Shown: one piece after another, positions 1 through 8,605 of the stretch
How the letters are laid out: every line of letters starts with the position of its first letter
Numbering within the stretch: position 1 is the first letter of the stretch
Source: Bilamarchaeum sp040758595
GTDB lineage: Archaea; Micrarchaeota; Micrarchaeia; Anstonellales; Bilamarchaeaceae
Direction: 5' to 3'
NCBI GenBank assembly: GCA_040758595.1
Contig: JBFLVJ010000001.1
Location: 45,029 to 109,028, forward strand
Length of the DNA stretch: 64,000 nucleotides
Made by a program: the position numbers and the translations under genes
The notes under the pieces: model-generated
What the model saw: only the letters and a program-made list of their open reading frames with translations
What the model was told of the DNA's origin: nothing
Database searches by the model: none

Positions 1-938
1 TCTATGACTATCCCTGCGCTGTTCGCCTTGTCATCCACTTCGAGCCGCACTTCCATGTTGTACGGGATGTTAGCCCACATCTTGCCCTCGATGCGCATGA
101 ACATCAGTTTCGTGTTGCCCAGGAACGGGATGAAGTCGCTCGGGCCCACGTAGATGCTCTCTTCCGGGAGCCTGCTCTTGAGCTGGGACTGGACGGATTC
201 TGTCTTTGATATCTTCTTGGAGTGGAGCCTCTCCTGCTCCTTCATGGAGAGGAAATCGGTGTTCCCGCCCACATTTATCTGGTAGGTGCGCTCCACTTTT
301 GTGCCTCTCTCATCGCAGAGCCTGGCCAGGCTGCGGTGGACTATGGTGGCTCCGACTTGGCCTTTGATATCATCACCGATGACCGGGACGCCCTGCTCCT
401 TGAACTTTGCCGCCCATTCGGGGTTCGATGCGATGAAGGATGGCATGCAGTTGACGAATGCGATTTTCGAATCCAGGCAGATCTGGGCCCAGAACTTTGT
501 GGCCTCGTCGGAGCCCACCGGCAGGTAGGAGACGAGTATCTCGACGCCCTTGTCCTTCAGCTCCTTCATTATCTCGGCTTTCAGGTCTTCGGTGGGCCGG
601 GGCTGGACCGGAGAGACCACCTTCTGCACGTAGGAACCAACGCCGTCGAGCTGGGGGGCCTGCCTGACGGTCACATCGGCCATCGACGGGAGGGAATCCA
701 CCCACCGGACCTTGTTCGGGTCCGCATAGATGGCCTCGTTGAGCGGTTTTCCGACCTTCTTCGAGTCGACGTCGAATGCCGCGACGAAATCCAGATCGTG
801 GATTGAATATCCTGCTACGACCGGGTGCATGACGCCCACCACCTGCTCTCCAGGGTTCCTCCTGTAATATTCTATTCCCTGGACCAGGCCTGAGAAACAG
901 TTCCCCACTCCGACCACCGCGCATTTTATCTTTCCCAT
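1..938 (-). CDS. ino1: Inositol-3-phosphate synthase (myo-inositol-1-phosphate synthase), C-terminus outside window
   Basis: Converts glucose 6-phosphate to inositol 1-phosphate with NAD, the first step towards archaeal inositol phospholipids and di-myo-inositol phosphate. Translation from the ATG at 938 gives MGKIKCAVVGVGNCFSG, a Rossmann GxGxxxS dinucleotide motif, followed by typical family segments (FVNCMPSFIAS, VPVIGDDIKGQVGAT, NVGGNTDF). About 312 residues are visible of an expected 350-380; the gene runs off the left edge. The start follows a perfect inverted repeat at 949-972 and has no strong ribosome site, so a leaderless mRNA is likely. Family assignment is secure; the exact inositol product used by the cell is not visible. 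Confidence 0.9.
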   Translation of the reverse strand, partial: MGKIKCAVVGVGNCFSGLVQGIEYYRRNPGEQVVGVMHPVVAGYSIHDLDFVAAFDVDSKKVGKPLNEAIYADPNKVRWVDSLPSMADVTVRQAPQLDGVGSYVQKVVSPVQPRPTEDLKAEIMKELKDKGVEILVSYLPVGSDEATKFWAQICLDSKIAFVNCMPSFIASNPEWAAKFKEQGVPVIGDDIKGQVGATIVHRSLARLCDERGTKVERTYQINVGGNTDFLSMKEQERLHSKKISKTESVQSQLKSRLPEESIYVGPSDFIPFLGNTKLMFMRIEGKMWANIPYNMEVRLEVDDKANSAGIVI

Positions 939-948
939 GAGAACACCA

Positions 949-972
949 ACTATTTAACAAATGTTAAATAGT
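949..972. promoter_or_regulatory. Perfect 10-bp inverted repeat over the ino1 promoter
   Basis: ACTATTTAAC and GTTAAATAGT are exact reverse complements separated by AAAT. The right arm coincides with the only TATA-like element (GTTAAATA, 963-970) correctly placed for the ATG at 938. The left arm lies between the box and the start. The position is that of a repressor operator over a promoter; part of the symmetry could simply reflect an AT-rich TATA element. Confidence 0.5.
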
Positions 973-1012
973 AGAGAAAGATTAAATAGCTGAGCTGGCT
1001 GCGACGGAGGCC

Positions 1013-1627
1013 TCAGACATACATCTTCATGAAGACCGGGCCGTCGGCCGGCTCATAATTCTGTTGATACATTATGGTGCGCCTGAAGCCGAGCCTCTCA
1101 TAAAGCCGCACCGCATTCGGGCTGGATTCGAGGGCGAGTATGCGCACCAGCGGCAGCGATCTGAGCTCTTCTATCAGGCGGCTCACCAGGAAACTTCCTA
1201 TGCCCTCGCCGTGGATGGCCGGGTCGACCGAGACATCCACCACCATCGCGCTGCGCCCCCTGGGCATGAAGCCCGCGACGCCGACGACTCCGGCAAGAGC
1301 CCCGCCGACAAGCTGGAGGACTCGGTAGTTCCTATCCCTCGCGATGCGGATTATCCTGTTCTCCGAATATTCGGATATGAATTCCTCGAAACGCGCCTCT
1401 GCCTTGCGGCCGAAGATGCCGCACCTCTGCGCCCCGAGCGAGCAGTAGTTCGCCTTGAGTATGCTGGCGCAGGCTGCCGCATCCTCCTTGTCGAATCTCC
1501 GGTAGGCGACTGACATCTCGCTGCCGCTCTTCCTTCCGATGAGCGCTGTCGTCTCCGGATTACGCCCTGAGAAGTCCGGCTCGGGTGCTTCGATCACCCT
1601 CCTCGCACTGGCGCTGCGCCTGACCAT
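1013..1627 (-). CDS. GNAT-family N-acetyltransferase
   Basis: Acetyl-CoA-dependent acyltransferase of unknown substrate. The C-terminal half has the GNAT core: VDVSVDPAIHGEGIGSFLV (acetyl-CoA pyrophosphate loop, here HGEGIGS) and a final ALESSPNAVRLYERLGF, as in RimI-like enzymes. The ORF has 204 residues. A TATA-like box (TTTTAAAT, 1652-1659) about 28 bp upstream supports the ATG at 1627 as a leaderless start. An internal ATG at 1516 would give a more typical 167-residue enzyme without the basic N-terminal extension. It is divergent from rpo7. Substrate cannot be inferred. Confidence 0.8.
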   Translation of the reverse strand: MVRRSASARRVIEAPEPDFSGRNPETTALIGRKSGSEMSVAYRRFDKEDAAACASILKANYCSLGAQRCGIFGRKAEARFEEFISEYSENRIIRIARDRNYRVLQLVGGALAGVVGVAGFMPRGRSAMVVDVSVDPAIHGEGIGSFLVSRLIEELRSLPLVRILALESSPNAVRLYERLGFRRTIMYQQNYEPADGPVFMKMYV

Positions 1628-1681
1628 GCCATATTTAGTCGCTAGTTGTTATTTTAAATGTTATTGAGTGGAAATAATAGC

Positions 1682-1718
1682 GCTTTTAAACCGTCCCAGG
1701 CATAGTAGTGGTGCCTGG
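1682..1718 (+). promoter_or_regulatory. Promoter and leader hairpin of the rpo7-spt4 operon
   Basis: A TATA-like CTTTTAAAC lies at 1682-1690. It is followed by a 7-bp inverted repeat CCAGGCA/TGCCTGG (1696-1702 and 1712-1718). The leader before the ATG at 1779 is about 65-70 nt and ends in a purine-rich site (ACGGAGG, 1766-1772). The hairpin could affect initiation or leader stability; no family is recognised. Confidence 0.4.
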
Positions 1719-1778
1719 ATGACCAGGCTAGACTCTCCCGGGGCTCCGAATGCCGCGGGCGAACGACGGAGGAATCTG

Positions 1779-2351
1779 ATGTACTATATCAAGACGATCG
1801 AGGATCGGATAAGGGTACCGCCGTCCCTGTTCGGGAGCGGGCTCGAGGATGCTGTGAGGTCCATATTGAGGGACCGCTTCGAAGGGCGCATATACCGCGA
1901 CCTGGGCATCGTGCTCTCTGTGGACAACCCGAAGGTGATGTCCGAGGGGCTGGTGATACCCGGAGACAGCGGGGCGTACTTCACGGTGCAGTTCGACGCG
2001 CTCACGTTCTACCCTACGGTGAACGAAGTTTACCGGGCGGAAGTCAAGGAGATCGTCGAGTTCGGCGCTTTCGTCTCCATCGGGCCGTTCCAGGGCCTGC
2101 TCCACGTCTCCCAGATAGACAAGGAGAAGTTCTACTACGACAAGAAGGCCAAGACCTTGGGCTCCAAAGCCCTCAAGAGGTCCATAAAGAAGGGCGACGA
2201 ATTGCTTGTCAAGGTATCGACCGTGAGCATGAAATCGACTTCGGCGGACACCAAGATCGGGCTCACCATGAGGCCGGACGGCCTGGGCAAGCCGGAGTGG
2301 CTGGAGCAGAAGAAGCCCGCCAAGAAAGAGAAGAAGGGTGAGGACAGATGA
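1779..2351 (+). CDS. rpo7: DNA-directed RNA polymerase subunit Rpo7 (E')
   Basis: Stalk subunit of archaeal RNA polymerase, partner of Rpo4 (encoded here at 11429-11737). Starts MYYIKTIEDRIRVPPS, the conserved N-terminal tip domain. Residues about 80-185 form an S1 RNA-binding domain (EIVEFGAFVSIGPFQGLLHVSQ). Length is 190 residues, as usual. The ATG at 1779 was chosen because it begins the conserved domain and has ACGGAGG seven bases upstream; the 37-residue upstream extension has no family match. The C-terminus is Lys-rich (KKPAKKEKKGE). The stop overlaps the start of spt4, the standard archaeal rpoE1-rpoE2 arrangement. Confidence 0.95.
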   Translation: MYYIKTIEDRIRVPPSLFGSGLEDAVRSILRDRFEGRIYRDLGIVLSVDNPKVMSEGLVIPGDSGAYFTVQFDALTFYPTVNEVYRAEVKEIVEFGAFVSIGPFQGLLHVSQIDKEKFYYDKKAKTLGSKALKRSIKKGDELLVKVSTVSMKSTSADTKIGLTMRPDGLGKPEWLEQKKPAKKEKKGEDR

Positions 2352-2530
2352 GCGCCTGCAAGGAATGCCACTACATCATAAGCACGAAGGAGAAGGTGTG
2401 CCCAAAATGCCAGGGCGAGCTCTCCGAGAAGTTCTCCGGGATGGTCATCATCCTCGACCCCGAGCGCTCGGAGATAGCCAAGCTCATGGGCCTCGACACC
2501 ATCGGTGCATACGCGATACGGGTGAAATGA
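2348..2530 (+). CDS. spt4: Transcription elongation factor Spt4 (RpoE'')
   Basis: Small zinc protein that pairs with Spt5 to raise RNA polymerase processivity. Sixty residues with CKECHYIISTKEKVCPKC, two CxxC knuckles forming one zinc site, and the conserved ending FSGMVIILDPERSEIAK. Overlaps the rpo7 stop by 4 nt (ATGA), indicating translational coupling. Both length and motif order are standard for the family. Confidence 0.95.
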   Translation: MSACKECHYIISTKEKVCPKCQGELSEKFSGMVIILDPERSEIAKLMGLDTIGAYAIRVK

Positions 2531-2561
2531 GGGCACGAAGGCCGCGCTGATGCGGGGTCCC

Positions 2562-2644
2562 GCGTTTCCGGTCTCCGGTTTCGGGCTTTCGGTTTTGTGT
2601 TCAAGACACAAAACCCAAAACGCTGAACACTCAACCCGGAACCG
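2562..2644. repeat. Heptamer repeat array, head-to-head (intergenic copy)
   Basis: The right half reads as consecutive 7-nt units CAAGACA, CAAAACC, CAAAACG, CTGAACA, CTCAACC, CGGAACC. The left half carries the same kind of units on the other strand (CGGTTTC, CGGTCTC). The junction is a perfect 9-bp stem GTTTTGTGT (2592-2600) / ACACAAAAC (2606-2614) with loop TCAAG. It lies between the convergent spt4 and aminotransferase genes, so it could also end transcription. Same family as arrays near 5.4, 22.9, 27.7 and 57.0 kb. Confidence 0.75.
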
Positions 2645-2658
2645 CTTGATTCAAGCAG

Positions 2659-3729
2659 TTATCCCTTCAGCTTCTTTATGGCATCCAGGCAGGCGTCCAA
2701 ATCCTTCATCTCGAAATTGGCCATGTGGGCTATCCTGAGCCCCGTGTCCTTGAACTTGCCCCGAGAACCGACGATCTTTATCCCGTATTCTGAATTGAGG
2801 CGCGAGCGGATGGATTTGGCAACCTCACCGCTCTCGCAGTAGAAGCCGGTCACGGTGTTGGATTCGAATCCGGGCTCTGCTATGAGCGGAAAGCCCATCT
2901 CAGCGAGGCGCTTCCGGACGTGGACAGCGGCCTCGGCATGCCTCTTTGCTGATGCAAGCGGGCCGCCGTTGCGGTCGATGACGTCGAAGGCCTTCTGCAA
3001 TGCCCAGAACAGCGTTATGGCAGGAGTGTTCGGGGTCTGCTGGTCTTTCTCGAAGCGCTTCTTGTGCCGCCTCAGATCGCAGTAATAGCTTGGGATGCTC
3101 TCCCTCTTGGAGAACCTCTCGACCGCCTCGGCGCTAAGGCCAAGTAGCGCCATCCCGGGAGGAGCGCCGGGGCATTTCTGGCTGCCTGTGACGAAGGCAT
3201 CAACCCCGAAACCCTTCATGTCCATCTCAGTGCCTGGATAGGCGGAGATGCCGTCGACTATCGTGAGCATGCCCTCGGATTTGGCATACCTGCATATCTC
3301 GCGCACGTGGTTCCTGACGCCCATGCTGGTCTCATTATATACGATGGCGAGCGCTTTCGCCCCGCTGGCATCTATGTGGGGCTTGGCCTTCGCGAGGTCC
3401 CAACCCTTGCCATCCTCCAGCCTCTGGACGATGGCGTCGGCATAGACTCCGACGGTCTGGGCCTGTTTGTCCCCGAAATCGCCGTTCGGTAGGCATAGGA
3501 CCTTGTCGCCCTTCTCGCAGAGGTTGAGGATGAGGGTCTCCAGGCCGAGGGCCCCTGAGCCGGTTATGATATAGGCCTCCTGGGCGTTGAGATATCTCTT
3601 GAGCCTGGTCACCAGGTCCCCGTAGAGCTTGGTGAATTCAGGGCTTCTGTGGGTTATCATCTCCTGGCACTGGGCCTTCGATATCTCGTCAGTTAACGGT
3701 ACCGGTCCTGGGGCTAAAAGTATGGACAT
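2659..3729 (-). CDS. Class V PLP aminotransferase (alanine-glyoxylate / serine-pyruvate type)
   Basis: PLP-dependent transaminase, 356 residues. MSILLAPGPVPLT and THRSPEF at the N-terminus are typical of the alanine-glyoxylate/serine-pyruvate/phosphoserine group. The PLP lysine is in VTGSQKCPGAPPGMA, after the Asp of IVDGISAYPGTEMD. The ATG at 3729 has AGGTG six bases upstream; a GTG two codons earlier is less likely. Substrate is uncertain: in archaea such proteins may make serine or glycine from glyoxylate or hydroxypyruvate. A TTTAAA box at 3763-3768 is the probable promoter. It is divergent from hef. Confidence 0.85.
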   Translation of the reverse strand: MSILLAPGPVPLTDEISKAQCQEMITHRSPEFTKLYGDLVTRLKRYLNAQEAYIITGSGALGLETLILNLCEKGDKVLCLPNGDFGDKQAQTVGVYADAIVQRLEDGKGWDLAKAKPHIDASGAKALAIVYNETSMGVRNHVREICRYAKSEGMLTIVDGISAYPGTEMDMKGFGVDAFVTGSQKCPGAPPGMALLGLSAEAVERFSKRESIPSYYCDLRRHKKRFEKDQQTPNTPAITLFWALQKAFDVIDRNGGPLASAKRHAEAAVHVRKRLAEMGFPLIAEPGFESNTVTGFYCESGEVAKSIRSRLNSEYGIKIVGSRGKFKDTGLRIAHMANFEMKDLDACLDAIKKLKG

Positions 3730-3811
3730 AATCACACCTGATGATGGTTAGGCGAAAGAAGATTTAAACATATGGAGGCACGGTTAAAAATCTCGACAGG
3801 GATATTCCTGT

Positions 3812-5479
3812 GTGGAGCTTGTCCCGAGGGCCTACCAGCAGGCGATCTACGAATCAATCAACAGGCATGGCAACACCCTAGTGGTACTGCCGACCGGGCT
3901 CGGAAAGACGCTCATATCGCTCATGCTCATACGGGACCGGATGAAGATGGGCAGGTGCCTGATGCTGACGCCCACCAAACCCCTGGCGAAGCAGCACCAG
4001 CTCTCGGTGATGAAGACATTGGGGCTCTGCGAGAAGAACGTGGCGCTCGTGACCGGGGAGATGGGTCCGGCCAAGCGGAAGGAGGCGTATCTGACTGACG
4101 TCGTCATCAGCACGCCGCAGACGATAAGGAACGATTTCGAGAACGGCACGCTCGAGCCGAGGTTCTCACTGGTGATTTTCGACGAGGCGCACCGCGCGGT
4201 CGGGGATTATGCTTATACCTCCATAGCAGAGACGCTATCCGGGAAGCAGGATGCGGGAAGCGCGGGAACGGAGAATAGGGCGGGGTTGGCGGGTGAGACG
4301 CCTTTATTTGTGGGGCTGACCGCTTCTCCCGGGGGAAGGATGGACCGCATCAAGGAGGTCATGGGCGCCCTGCGGATAGACAACGTGGAGATACGCAGCC
4401 ACGACGATGCCGACGTGGCCCCATACGTCCAGAAGAGCACTGTCACCTGGATCCCGGTGGAGCTTTCCCCTCATTTCAGGGAGCTCAAGAAGGAGCTGGA
4501 CAAGCTCGCATCAAAGCATGCCGAGAGGCTCGGGGCTATGGGATTCCCCCCGCCCCTGAAACACAAGGGCAAGTTCATGCAGCTGCGCGAGAGGATACTG
4601 AACATCCCCCACAGCATCAAGTACCCGGCCTTGGTGCAGTATTCGGTCCTGCTCCATGTGCTCCACATGACCGAGCTGCTGGAGACGCAGGGGATTTTTC
4701 CGCTGAGGGCCTATATCGAGAAGCTCGGAGAGAAGGACTCCAAGTCAGCGAAGATGCTGTTGAACAGCCCGGGCCTGGCCAGGATAAGGCAACTCTGCGA
4801 GAAGGACGAAGACCACCCTAAGATGCCCGTTCTGGTCGAGACCGTGAAAAAGCTATCAGGCAAGCGGATGATAATATTCGTGCAGTACCGGACGCAGATA
4901 GCGAGGATAGAGCAGGTCCTCAACGAGAGCGGGATATCCGCCAGGATGTTCGTGGGGAAGAAAGACGGAATCACCAGGAAGATGCAGGAGGAGACCATAT
5001 CAGATTTCCGGGAGGGGAAGTTCGACGCACTGGTGGCGAGCTCGATAGGAGAGGAAGGGCTCGACATACCCGCGGTGGATGCGGTGATATTCTACGAGCC
5101 GGTCCCGAGCGAGATACGGAGCATCCAGCGAAGGGGCCGGGCCGCCAGGCTGAAGGAGGGAGAGGTCATCGTGCTGATGACCAAGGGCACCCGCGACGAA
5201 TACTATTATTATGCCTCCAACAACCGCGAGAAGAGGATGAAGAGCATCCTGAGCGGGATGCAGAGGAGCAAGAAGAGCAAGGTCGTCAGCGCCGACAGGC
5301 TCCCTGATAGCACAGAACCCGAAACCAAAAAGGCAAAACAAGACACTGGATCCCCGGCCACGGATACAGAACCAGAGACCCGAAACGCGAAACACAAGAC
5401 CCAAAACACTAGACCCAAGACCCGAAACGCCAAACCCGCGGCCCACCTCCAGGGCCAGACCAAGATGACCGATTTCTAG
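3812..5479 (+). CDS. hef: Hef-type (FANCM/Mph1 family) superfamily 2 helicase without nuclease domain
   Basis: Helicase for stalled or branched replication forks. N-terminal RecA domain: LVVLPTGLGKT (Walker A), IFDEAHRAV (DEAH), GLTASPGG (motif III). C-terminal domain: IIFVQYRTQ, SIGEEGLDIP, QRRGRAAR (motif VI). The 555 residues include no XPF nuclease, unlike Pyrococcus Hef. After residue about 500 comes a low-complexity tail built from a heptamer repeat (units like PETRNAK, PKTRNAK), and the last residues QTKMTDF fit a minimal PCNA-binding box (QxxMxxF). A second, degenerate repeat-derived segment lies near residues 142-160. Start is GTG at 3812, 25 bp after TTAAAAAT, probably leaderless. 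Confidence 0.9.
   Translation: MELVPRAYQQAIYESINRHGNTLVVLPTGLGKTLISLMLIRDRMKMGRCLMLTPTKPLAKQHQLSVMKTLGLCEKNVALVTGEMGPAKRKEAYLTDVVISTPQTIRNDFENGTLEPRFSLVIFDEAHRAVGDYAYTSIAETLSGKQDAGSAGTENRAGLAGETPLFVGLTASPGGRMDRIKEVMGALRIDNVEIRSHDDADVAPYVQKSTVTWIPVELSPHFRELKKELDKLASKHAERLGAMGFPPPLKHKGKFMQLRERILNIPHSIKYPALVQYSVLLHVLHMTELLETQGIFPLRAYIEKLGEKDSKSAKMLLNSPGLARIRQLCEKDEDHPKMPVLVETVKKLSGKRMIIFVQYRTQIARIEQVLNESGISARMFVGKKDGITRKMQEETISDFREGKFDALVASSIGEEGLDIPAVDAVIFYEPVPSEIRSIQRRGRAARLKEGEVIVLMTKGTRDEYYYYASNNREKRMKSILSGMQRSKKSKVVSADRLPDSTEPETKKAKQDTGSPATDTEPETRNAKHKTQNTRPKTRNAKPAAHLQGQTKMTDF
4238..4285. repeat. Possible degenerate heptamer array inside hef
   Basis: Units CGGGAAG, CAGGATG, CGGGAAG, CGGGAAC succeed one another with one 2-nt slip. 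They encode a Gly/Ala-rich stretch inserted between the DEAH motif and motif III, where related helicases are shorter. The match to the family is weaker than at the other loci. Confidence 0.35.
5322..5446. repeat. Heptamer repeat array within the hef coding region
   Basis: At least ten consecutive 7-nt units (CAGAACC, AGAGACC, CGAAACG, CGAAACA, CAAGACC, CAAAACA and so on) in the 3' part of hef. It includes AAACACAAGACCCAAAAC, an 18-mer also present (as reverse complement) at about 22884 and 56961. Because 7 and 3 share no factor, three units make a seven-residue peptide period: PETRNAK, HKTQNTR, PKTRNAK. The reading frame stays open. Confidence 0.8.
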
Positions 5480-6657
5480 GCTTTCTTCTTCACTCTGCTG
5501 ACGCTCGTATCTATGATGAACGCCAGCTCGCTCTCATCGAGGCCGTAGAAGTCCATCAGATCCTGGCCGTTCTTCTTTCCGTATTCCTTGAGGAGAGGGA
5601 GGTACTGTAGGGAGTGCTTGCAGCTCGCATGCACCCTCGCCCCTATCTTCAGCCCGATGGATTTGAGCATCGCCCTCCGCTCGACCGTCCTTGCCATGTT
5701 GCGCAGGTAGCTGGGGAAATTGTATCTGGTGAACTTGCGGTAGGGCTGGTCTTTCGCGAGCGCCACTCCCGCAGTAGACAAATCGATGGCGTATTTCAGC
5801 AGCTTCCAGTATCTCTTGCTTATCCTGCCGTCGAAGATATCCGCCCTGGAGAGGTAATCGTAAGCGAGCGCCACTTCATGCGGCTTCTCGTATTCGGCCG
5901 GGATATTCTCGTCCACCCAGAGCTTGACCAGGTCGTAATCCAGATCCCCGGCGATGACCTCCTTGACCTCCGCATAGGTGCCAGCCTTCATTATCCCCCG
6001 GATAATCTCGAAGATGTCCTTCTCCTGGACGCGATCGGTCGGGCCCGATGATTGGAGGTCGTTGAGCGCGGCACGCATGTCCCCGCCGGCCTTCTGCGAT
6101 ATCAGCTCGGTGGTCTCGGGGGGGATGTCCAACTTCTCCAGCTTCGCGATGTCGTTGAGATGCTTCCTCAGCGAGAGCCGGTTTATCCTCTTGAAATCGA
6201 TTATCTCGCACTCCGAGCGGATTGGAGAGAACTTCTTGTCCCAGATGTCTGTGGCCGTCACTATGGCCGGGCAGGACGCATCGGCCAGGAAGTTCTTGAT
6301 GGCGGTGGCCCCTCCGGTGTCCGCCCTTCCGGCCAGCACGTCCGCATCGTCTATCAGCATGAGCCGGGTCTGCCCGAAGAGGCTGCCTGCCAGGGTCGAC
6401 TGGCCCAGCACCCGCTCCACCCTTTTCTTGTTCCTGAGCTCGCTGGCGTTCATCTCCACTACGTCCAGCTCGTACTCCTGCTTGAGCGCGTAGGCCACCG
6501 AGGTCTTCCCTGTCCCGGGCGGACCCCATATCAGGAGGGGCTTCCTCTTCTTCCCTGCCATCCAATGGAGCATCCACTGGCGTATGTATTCGAGCTTCTC
6601 CTGGTTGCCTACGATGTCAGCGAGCTTCTTCGGGGCGTATTTCACTGTGTATAGCAT
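5476..6657 (-). CDS. rfcL: Replication factor C large subunit
   Basis: AAA+ clamp-loader subunit that opens PCNA. N-terminal MLYTVKYAPKKLADIVGN, Walker A WGPPGTGKTS (residues about 44-53), Walker B LMLIDDAD, and sensor segment in IVTATD. At 393 residues it is shorter than many archaeal RfcL proteins (often 450-500), ending VSRVKKKA with no recognisable PCNA-binding tail. Stop codons of hef and rfcL overlap tail-to-tail by 4 nt, and the start lies inside the 3' end of the XPD gene, suggesting co-transcription with XPD. Confidence 0.92.
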   Translation of the reverse strand: MLYTVKYAPKKLADIVGNQEKLEYIRQWMLHWMAGKKRKPLLIWGPPGTGKTSVAYALKQEYELDVVEMNASELRNKKRVERVLGQSTLAGSLFGQTRLMLIDDADVLAGRADTGGATAIKNFLADASCPAIVTATDIWDKKFSPIRSECEIIDFKRINRLSLRKHLNDIAKLEKLDIPPETTELISQKAGGDMRAALNDLQSSGPTDRVQEKDIFEIIRGIMKAGTYAEVKEVIAGDLDYDLVKLWVDENIPAEYEKPHEVALAYDYLSRADIFDGRISKRYWKLLKYAIDLSTAGVALAKDQPYRKFTRYNFPSYLRNMARTVERRAMLKSIGLKIGARVHASCKHSLQYLPLLKEYGKKNGQDLMDFYGLDESELAFIIDTSVSRVKKKA

Positions 6658-8491
6658 TCCAGAACCTTCCCACTTCCCCCTGAGGGTCGTCGGTAATGAT
6701 TATCCTCTCCTTTTTATTTAAAATCCAGCTGTACTTGGACCACTGGAAGCGCTCGTCCAGATAGACCACCGCCACCCGGTCGCTCTCCTTCCTCCTCGCC
6801 CGTCCCGCGGCCTGCATCGCCTTTATGGTCCCGGGATAGAGATAGCCGTAGTCCCAACCCCGTCCGAACTTCTCGTCGTAGTAATCTATCAGCGCCCGTA
6901 TCTCGACCCCCATCTCGTCGAGCGCGACGCCTACCACCACCACGGTCTTTATCTCGCCCTCGCAGTAGTCTATGCCTTCCGAGAGCGAGCCTCCTTGGAC
7001 ACCGCAGAGCACCCCACCGTACTTGAAGTCTTTTATCAGTTGGCGGGTGTCGTGGGGCTTCATCCCGCTCTTCTGCACCAGCAGATCCTTTGAGGCCATG
7101 AGCGGCAGGATTGATTCCATCACATTGTATGACGGGAAGAAGATCGCTGTCCCGCCCGGCGTCTTGGATATTATCTTGTCAACGGTACGGGCGATGGCGG
7201 TGTATTCCTCCCTGTCCCTCCGGGAATATCTGGTGGTGAGCCCCCTCGCCACGATATTGACTGTGTTCTCCTTGTCGAACGGAGAGTGATATGCCTTCAT
7301 GACCGTCCGCTCCTTGTCCAGCCCGAGTATGTCGCGGTGCATCTCCAGCGGCATCAGCGTCCCGCTCATCAAGACAGCGCCCGCGCAGTGGTTGAGGATG
7401 CTGGTGACTGGAGAGGGATCCAGCATGCTCCTTGAGAGCAGGTATGCCGTGCCTTTCTTCCTCAGCACCCGGACGCACCGGTGGGTGTCGCCGCTCCATC
7501 CCGAGAAGAACTCGGAGAGCTTGAGGCACGCGCTCTTTTTGCCGGTGGCCTCCACGAACTTGAAGCCCGCCTCCATCAGGTTGACGGCCGCCTCGTCCAT
7601 CTGGAGCCCGAAGCGCTCCACGAACAGCTCGAAGCTCTTGGCCGCGATGACATGCTCCTTCTCATCGCCCATGAGGTCTGCGGCCCAGCTGTTGAACTCC
7701 TCGGCCATCGGCCCGGAGTCCATGCCCAGGAAGCGCATCTCCTTCTCCATCCTCATCAGAGTGAACGTGCCCATCCTGCTGGAGAGCGAATCGCGCACGC
7801 GCTGGGCGAGGTTGTGGGCCTCGTCGATGACGATTATGGAATCTTCTATCCGCTTCTTCACCTTGTTGAGGAAGACGTCGCGGATGTGCGGGTTCATCAG
7901 GTGGTGGTAATCAGCGATTATGACTTCGGATTTCTCCCCGAGCTTGAGCAGCCATTCGTAAGGGCAGGCGGCCTGCTTCCTGCCGAGGGTTATCATGTCG
8001 TGGTGGTTTTTCGCGACGCCGTAATCCGCGAGGACCGCGTTGAACAGCTCGTCCGCCTTGTATTCTCCCCTCCGGTCGTACCCGCGGGCGTTGGAATAGA
8101 ACACGCATTCTTTGTTCTTGCGCTTCTTGGCGCAGAGCGTGTGGAAGGCGTCATGGTCCAGCCCGGTGAGGTTCGGGTCTATGCAGCAGTTCGCCCGCCC
8201 CACAAGATCCACCGCGCGGAAGGAGAGCGAATGCTTCTCCGCGATGCCCCTGGCGACATCGAGCGCGATCATGTGCTGTGATATCTTCGGGGTGAGGAAG
8301 AAAACGTCGAGGTCGTTCTCGAGCGCATGGGTGATGGCAGCTGACAGCGCCGCATCGCTTTTCCCCGAGCCAGTGGCGGCGTTGGCCATGATGATGCCCC
8401 GCTGGGAGAGGACGCTGTAGATGTCCTCCATCAGCTCCTTCTGGAAGGGGCGTATCCGCTCGTGGCGGAAATATATGGCCATGGAAGTCAT
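6617..8491 (-). CDS. xpd: XPD/Rad3-family DNA helicase with Fe-S cluster cysteines
   Basis: 5'-3' DNA helicase related to XPD and DinG. Walker A ATGSGKS, DEAH box VIDEAHNL, C-terminal AAGRARRKESD. Four Cys suited to a 4Fe-4S cluster occur between motifs I and II: NCCIDPN, HTLCAKK, KECVFY and ACPYEW. A TATA-like TATATATA (about 8502-8510) lies inside the longer ORF, so the start is placed at the ATG at 8491 (MTSMAIYFRHERIRPFQ); the ATG at 8482 is also possible and the ORF is open to 8527. About 620 residues, normal for the family. Overlaps rfcL by 41 nt. Confidence 0.9.
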   Translation of the reverse strand: MTSMAIYFRHERIRPFQKELMEDIYSVLSQRGIIMANAATGSGKSDAALSAAITHALENDLDVFFLTPKISQHMIALDVARGIAEKHSLSFRAVDLVGRANCCIDPNLTGLDHDAFHTLCAKKRKNKECVFYSNARGYDRRGEYKADELFNAVLADYGVAKNHHDMITLGRKQAACPYEWLLKLGEKSEVIIADYHHLMNPHIRDVFLNKVKKRIEDSIIVIDEAHNLAQRVRDSLSSRMGTFTLMRMEKEMRFLGMDSGPMAEEFNSWAADLMGDEKEHVIAAKSFELFVERFGLQMDEAAVNLMEAGFKFVEATGKKSACLKLSEFFSGWSGDTHRCVRVLRKKGTAYLLSRSMLDPSPVTSILNHCAGAVLMSGTLMPLEMHRDILGLDKERTVMKAYHSPFDKENTVNIVARGLTTRYSRRDREEYTAIARTVDKIISKTPGGTAIFFPSYNVMESILPLMASKDLLVQKSGMKPHDTRQLIKDFKYGGVLCGVQGGSLSEGIDYCEGEIKTVVVVGVALDEMGVEIRALIDYYDEKFGRGWDYGYLYPGTIKAMQAAGRARRKESDRVAVVYLDERFQWSKYSWILNKKERIIITDDPQGEVGRFWNAIHSEIRPEEAR

Positions 8492-8605
8492 TCTCACGGA
8501 TGGTATATATACGATATGAGTGCTCATTTCCGCGGGCTGGATGCGTGTGGATCGTGCCGCGGGGCCGGCGTTATGTTATTATAGTATAGGAAACGAATCC
8601 ATATC

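Noticed and set aside
2562..2644. CRISPR-like array
   Set aside because: Units are 7 nt and degenerate, with no constant direct repeat of 25-37 nt, no spacers and no cas genes.
2855..2885. tRNA T-loop-like GATTCGAATCC
   Set aside because: Lies inside the aminotransferase coding frame, with no acceptor or anticodon arm around it.
7481..8281. 266-residue antisense frame opposite XPD
   Set aside because: Shadow frame of a well-supported helicase gene, no promoter and no motif.
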